Part shown: positions 4,809 to 7,513 of the stretch, one piece after another
How the letters are laid out: every line of letters begins with the position of its first letter
Position numbering within the stretch: position 1 is the first letter of the stretch
Source of the DNA: Ectothiorhodospiraceae bacterium
Lineage (GTDB): Bacteria > Pseudomonadota > Gammaproteobacteria > Thiohalomonadales > Thiohalomonadaceae
Direction of reading: 5' to 3'
Length of the DNA stretch: 7,513 nucleotides
Assembly (NCBI GenBank): GCA_007125455.1
Contig: SLDE01000235.1
Span: 1 to 7,513 of the forward strand
Made by a program: the position numbers and the translations under genes
The notes under the pieces: model-generated
What the model was told of the DNA's origin: nothing
What the model saw: only the letters and a program-made list of their open reading frames with translations
Databases searched by the model: none

Positions 4809-6302
4809 ATGAATTCCGTCACCCCGCCATTACCCACCGCATTATTACAGACCCTGCGTAACCTCTTGCCGGTGTTGGCGGTGCTGCTGGTGTTCCAGTT
4901 CCTGGTGCTGGGCCGGGCACCGGACCAGCCGCTATTGATCGGCGTCGCCCTGCTCTCGCTGCTGCTGGGGATCACCCTCACTCTTAGGGCCATGGAGCAG
5001 GTGATCTTTCCGGTGGGCAATACCCTCTCCCATGAAATGGCGGCACGTGGCTCGCTGGGCTGGCTGTTGGCCTTTGGCTTTGCCCTGGGCTTTGGCGCGG
5101 TGATCGCCGAGCCCTCGCTGGCGGTGGTGGCCGAGGAGGCCGAGCGGCTCAGTGATGGGCGGATGCAGGCCGGTACTCTTCGGATGGTGGTGGCCGGCTC
5201 AGTCGGCCTGGCGCTGGCAATCGGCATCCTGCGCAGTGTGCTGGGCCACCCCATCCATGGCTATCTGATGGGTGGGATTGGACTACTGTTGCTGGTCACC
5301 TGGGCCACCCCCGCGGAGATCACCGGCATCGCCATGGATGCCGGGGCGGTAAGTGTCAACATCATCACCGTACCGCTACTGGTGGCTCTGGGGCTAGGAC
5401 TCTCTCTGGCGCTTAGTCAACGCAGCCCGCTGGCCACCGGCTTTGGCCTGTTGGCCCTGGCGGTGATGGCACCGCGTATCGGAGTACAGCTCTATGGGCT
5501 ATGGGCCTATAGCGAGGCCGACTGGGCCGCCGTCACCCTGCTGCCCAGCCTGGACACCCCGCTACCGCTGCTGACCGTACCCGACACCTGGTATGGTGCC
5601 CTGCTAGGCGATGCGGGCAACATCCTGCGCAGTGTGATCCCTATCCTGCTGGTCACCGCCGTGTTCCAACTGCTGGTGCTTCGGCAGCGCTTTCACCACC
5701 CACAACAACTGCTCTACGGGCTGATCTGGCTGGTGATCGGGCTGTTTTTCTTCTTGCAGGGGCTGCGCCATGGGCTGTTTCCGCTAGGTGGCGAGATGGC
5801 GCTGGCACTGAGCGAGCGGGGCAAGCTCTTTCTCTACCTGTTTGTATTCTTCATCGGCCTGGCCGCCACCCTGGTGGAACCCGCCTTGATCGCCATCACC
5901 CGCAAGGCCGAAGCACACCAGCCGACTGTGCTCAATGCGCGCATCCTGCGCTGGCTGGCGGCCCTTGGCGTGGGGGGCGGCTTGATGCTGGGGATCGCCC
6001 GCATGGCCCAGGGCTGGCCGCTGGAGTGGGTGATCCTGCCGCTGCTGCTGTTGCTGGCCCTGCTCGCCTGGCTGGGGCCACGGGACACCACCGCGCTGGC
6101 CTTCGACCTGGGCGGAGTGGCCACCTCCGATGTCACCGTGCCCTTGATCACCGCGCTGAGTATTGCCCTGACCACCGTGCTGGGCAGCGGTGACGCCATG
6201 CTGGATGCCTTCGGCCTGATCGCCCTGGCCTCCCTCGGGCCGATCCTGCTGGTGATGCTCTACACCATCCTGGCCCAGCACTGGTTGGAACGAAAACATT
6301 AA
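4809..6302 (+). CDS. Second fused tandem DUF1538 membrane transporter (diverged paralogue)
   Basis: A 497-aa polytopic membrane protein with the same two-repeat DUF1538 architecture as the divergent neighbour. First half: VIFPVG (65-70), GFGAVIAEPSL (94-104), DAGAVSVNIITVPL (177-190). Second half: GLFPLG (322-327), GLAATLVEPALIAI (350-363), DLGGVATSDVTVPLITAL (433-450), DAFGLIALAS (466-475). The second half keeps the family motifs well. In the first half the DxGGVTT motif has become DAGAVSV and GRNVLxDGFG has become QRSPLATGFG, so that half is probably altered in transport or has a structural role. The linker (about 235-265) is shorter and less acidic. ATG at 4809 is forced: an in-frame TAG lies at 4773-4775 with no ATG, GTG or TTG between, and no Shine-Dalgarno precedes the ATG. 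No PII gene is attached downstream; it may share the regulators of the divergent operon or form a complex with its paralogue. Cation/proton exchange is inferred from family only. Confidence 0.9.
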   Translation: MNSVTPPLPTALLQTLRNLLPVLAVLLVFQFLVLGRAPDQPLLIGVALLSLLLGITLTLRAMEQVIFPVGNTLSHEMAARGSLGWLLAFGFALGFGAVIAEPSLAVVAEEAERLSDGRMQAGTLRMVVAGSVGLALAIGILRSVLGHPIHGYLMGGIGLLLLVTWATPAEITGIAMDAGAVSVNIITVPLLVALGLGLSLALSQRSPLATGFGLLALAVMAPRIGVQLYGLWAYSEADWAAVTLLPSLDTPLPLLTVPDTWYGALLGDAGNILRSVIPILLVTAVFQLLVLRQRFHHPQQLLYGLIWLVIGLFFFLQGLRHGLFPLGGEMALALSERGKLFLYLFVFFIGLAATLVEPALIAITRKAEAHQPTVLNARILRWLAALGVGGGLMLGIARMAQGWPLEWVILPLLLLLALLAWLGPRDTTALAFDLGGVATSDVTVPLITALSIALTTVLGSGDAMLDAFGLIALASLGPILLVMLYTILAQHWLERKH

Positions 6303-6318
6303 AAGATTTCACCGCAGA

Positions 6319-6338
6319 CGACTACAAGGATGTAGTCG
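6319..6338. other. Perfect 7-bp hairpin downstream of the second DUF1538 gene
   Basis: CGACTAC (6319-6325) and GTAGTCG (6332-6338) form a perfect 7-bp stem with a 6-nt loop, 16 bp after the stop codon. No T-tract follows, so it is not a standard intrinsic terminator, but it may stabilise the 3' end of the transcript. It is preceded by TTTCACCGCAGA (6307-6318), a sequence I associate with the ends of CAGAG-type intergenic repeats. Confidence 0.4.
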
Positions 6339-6369
6339 GTTGGCGATGTCGGGAACATATTTCCCAGCA

Positions 6370-6547
6370 CACAGAGATCCACGAAGAACCCTACCCGTAG
6401 GAACGGCGCCCACACCGCGATTATCCATCATTTGCCGTCGCGGCCAGGGACCACTCCTACCCAGTCATCCAGGCACCCGTTGCAGATCCCATCGATGTGG
6501 GCCGTTATCCATAATATCCTCTGCGTTCTCTGCGTCCTCTGTGTTAA
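6370..6547. repeat. CACAGAG / CTCTGYG inverted-repeat element, degenerate left arm
   Basis: The right side carries three CTCTGYG units at exact 9-bp spacing (6519-6525, 6528-6534, 6537-6543) followed by TTAA. The left side carries one exact CACAGAG (6370-6376) and a decayed second unit, CACGAAG (6380-6386). Orientation and terminal TTAA match the element at 605-753, so this is probably a second, more eroded member of the same family. It encloses the REP-like inverted repeat at 6397-6460 and a short CCCA/TGGG pair around 6488-6501. No convincing gene lies inside; an open frame across it has the composition of translated repeat DNA. Confidence 0.6.
6397..6460. repeat. REP-like extragenic palindrome (imperfect inverted pair)
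   Basis: The left arm starts GTAGGAACGGCGCC and ends ACCGCGA (6397-6420). The right arm is TCGCGG (6438-6443) through ACTCCTAC (6453-6460). Read on the opposite strand the right arm starts GTAGGAGTGG and ends CCGCGA, so both arms share GTAGGA at the outside and CCGCGA at the inside, with a degenerate middle and a 17-bp loop. The GTAGGAGCGG...CCGCGA consensus is familiar from pseudomonad and other gammaproteobacterial REP sequences, which are mobilised by RAYT (TnpA-REP) transposases. No RAYT gene is in the window. It lies between co-directional genes and could attenuate transcription. Confidence 0.6.
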
Positions 6548-6573
6548 TCAGCTTCTGGTGTATGCTGTAAGCC

Positions 6574-7513
6574 ATGTCCAACACCATCATCCGCCAGCGC
6601 CTGCACCTGACCGGCAGGGTTCAGGGGGTGGGCCTTCGCCCGCTGGTGTATCGCCTGGCCCATCAATACGCCCTGGCGGGCTGGGTGCGCAACCAGGGCG
6701 GCGAGCTATGGCTGGAGGTGGAGGGCCATCCCGAGGCCATCGCGGCCTTTCGCCAACACCTACTGCACTATGCACCCGCCCCCGCCGCGCCTCGCTTGCA
6801 AGAGGAACAGGCCATACCGTCACAAGGGGAGAGCGGCTTTCAGATCCTGCCCAGCGCGGTGGCGCGGGCCGATCGCGCCACCCTGCCACTGGACACCCAG
6901 GCCTGCAGCGAGTGCCTGCGCGAGCTGCACGACCCCAGGGATCGCCGCTACCGCTATCCCTTTATCAATTGCAGCCATTGCGGCCCACGTTACAGCCTGC
7001 TCGACACCCTGCCCTACGACCGGGCCAATACCGCAATGCAGGCATTTCCGCTCTGCCCGAAATGCGCACGGGAATACAGCGACCCCAAGGACCGGCGCTT
7101 TCACGCGGAACCCATCGCCTGTCCGGATTGTGGCCCCAGCCTGCACTTTCATAACGAACAAGGGACAATCCGGGGCAACCAAGCGGCGCTGATAGCGGCA
7201 GTGCGACTACTACGCGAGGGGCATATACTCGCCCTCAAAGGGGTGGCGGCCTACCAGCTGATGTGCGATGCCCGTAATCAGGCAGCCGTCACACGCCTGC
7301 GCAGCAGAAAACACCGCCCCCACAAACCCCTGGCGCTGATGTTTCCCGAGCAGGGCGGGGACGGCCTGGCGGCGCTCGGCGCCTTCAACCTCGACGATGC
7401 CCAGCGCGCCCTGCTGCGCTCCCCCCAGCGCCCCATTGTGCTGTGTCGCGGCGATGACCAGGGCACTCTCCGGGTCTTTCCCGGCATCGCCCCGAATATT
7501 GCTCCGGGCCTGA
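6574..7513 (+). CDS. hypF: Carbamoyltransferase HypF, [NiFe]-hydrogenase maturation (3' end outside window)
   Basis: The first 313 codons of HypF (family length about 750-800) are present and the frame is still open at the edge. HypF uses carbamoyl phosphate and ATP to make the thiocarboxamide on HypE, the precursor of the CN ligands of the [NiFe] site. Domains in order: acylphosphatase-like 8-92 with GRVQGVGLRP (catalytic Arg22; the usual Phe is Leu21) and WVRN (Asn40); double zinc finger 111-186 with spacing exactly CX2CX18CX2CX24CX2CX18CX2C (Cys111, 114, 133, 136, 161, 164, 183, 186); then the start of the YrdC-like domain from about 205 (LKGVAAYQLMCDA, RSRKHRPHKPLALM). The usual KGxGG loop reads KGVAA here. 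ATG at 6574 is chosen because the ATG at 6562 is followed by an in-frame TAA; the Shine-Dalgarno is weak. A TATGCT at 6561-6566 could be a -10 box. The C-terminal Kae1-like carbamoyltransferase domain lies beyond the window. No other hyp or hydrogenase gene is visible. Confidence 0.95.
   Translation, partial: MSNTIIRQRLHLTGRVQGVGLRPLVYRLAHQYALAGWVRNQGGELWLEVEGHPEAIAAFRQHLLHYAPAPAAPRLQEEQAIPSQGESGFQILPSAVARADRATLPLDTQACSECLRELHDPRDRRYRYPFINCSHCGPRYSLLDTLPYDRANTAMQAFPLCPKCAREYSDPKDRRFHAEPIACPDCGPSLHFHNEQGTIRGNQAALIAAVRLLREGHILALKGVAAYQLMCDARNQAAVTRLRSRKHRPHKPLALMFPEQGGDGLAALGAFNLDDAQRALLRSPQRPIVLCRGDDQGTLRVFPGIAPNIAPGL

Noticed and set aside
4754..5254. Minus-strand open frame opposite the second DUF1538 gene
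   Set aside because: Ser/Arg/Pro-rich shadow of a strongly supported membrane protein gene.
6303..6360. Intrinsic terminator after the second DUF1538 gene
   Set aside because: The hairpin at 6319-6338 is real but no run of T follows it, and the GGGAA/TTCCC pair near 6351-6365 is too weak to call.
6340..6570. Small plus-strand open frame in the gap before hypF
   Set aside because: It runs through the REP-like palindrome and CTCTGYG repeats; the translation reflects repeat DNA and shows no recognisable domain.
6432..7154. 240-codon plus-strand frame overlapping hypF
   Set aside because: Pro/Arg/Gly-rich out-of-frame reading of hypF, whose own frame has intact zinc fingers and domain motifs.

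Overview
The window looks like a chromosomal segment of a fairly GC-rich gammaproteobacterium. Supporting this are a YbdG-type mechanosensitive channel very like the enterobacterial one, a DUF6394-like membrane protein, a proteobacterial HypF with the full double zinc-finger spacing, and REP-like and CACAGAG-type intergenic repeats. I cannot name the genus; the presence of hypF implies a [NiFe]-hydrogenase elsewhere in the genome.

Layout. Positions 1-129 (minus) hold the start of a small membrane protein of the DUF6394 type. A divergent intergenic region with a plausible promoter leads to a 113-aa thioredoxin-fold protein with a CSPC active site (252-593, plus). A 149-bp inverted-repeat element (605-753) separates it from a converging minus-strand block. 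In transcription order that block is: PII-like protein 2 (4716-4357), a fused tandem DUF1538 transporter (4354-2813), PII-like protein 1 (2783-2436), a stand-alone two-CBS-domain protein (2446-2033) and a YbdG-type miniconductance mechanosensitive channel (2032-752). Junctions are 2 bp, 29 bp, an 11-bp overlap and 0 bp, so this is almost certainly one operon. A second, diverged tandem DUF1538 transporter (4809-6302, plus) is transcribed divergently from a 92-bp shared upstream region. After it comes a 271-bp gene-free stretch with a short hairpin, CACAGAG/CTCTGYG repeats and a REP-like inverted repeat, then the 5' 313 codons of hypF (6574 to the window end).

How the parts may work together. 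DUF1538 proteins are polytopic membrane proteins; from memory, a DUF1538 pair (UmpAB of Halomonas) was reported as a Na+(Li+,K+)/H+ antiporter. PII-fold trimers commonly gate membrane transporters in response to small ligands, CBS pairs bind adenine nucleotides or sense ionic conditions, and YbdG is an osmotic-stress channel. The five-gene operon plus the divergent paralogue therefore reads as a self-contained ion-homeostasis/osmo-response module with two transporters, two dedicated PII-like regulators, a nucleotide-sensing CBS subunit and a release valve. This integrated function is inference; gene identities and operon geometry are read from the sequence.
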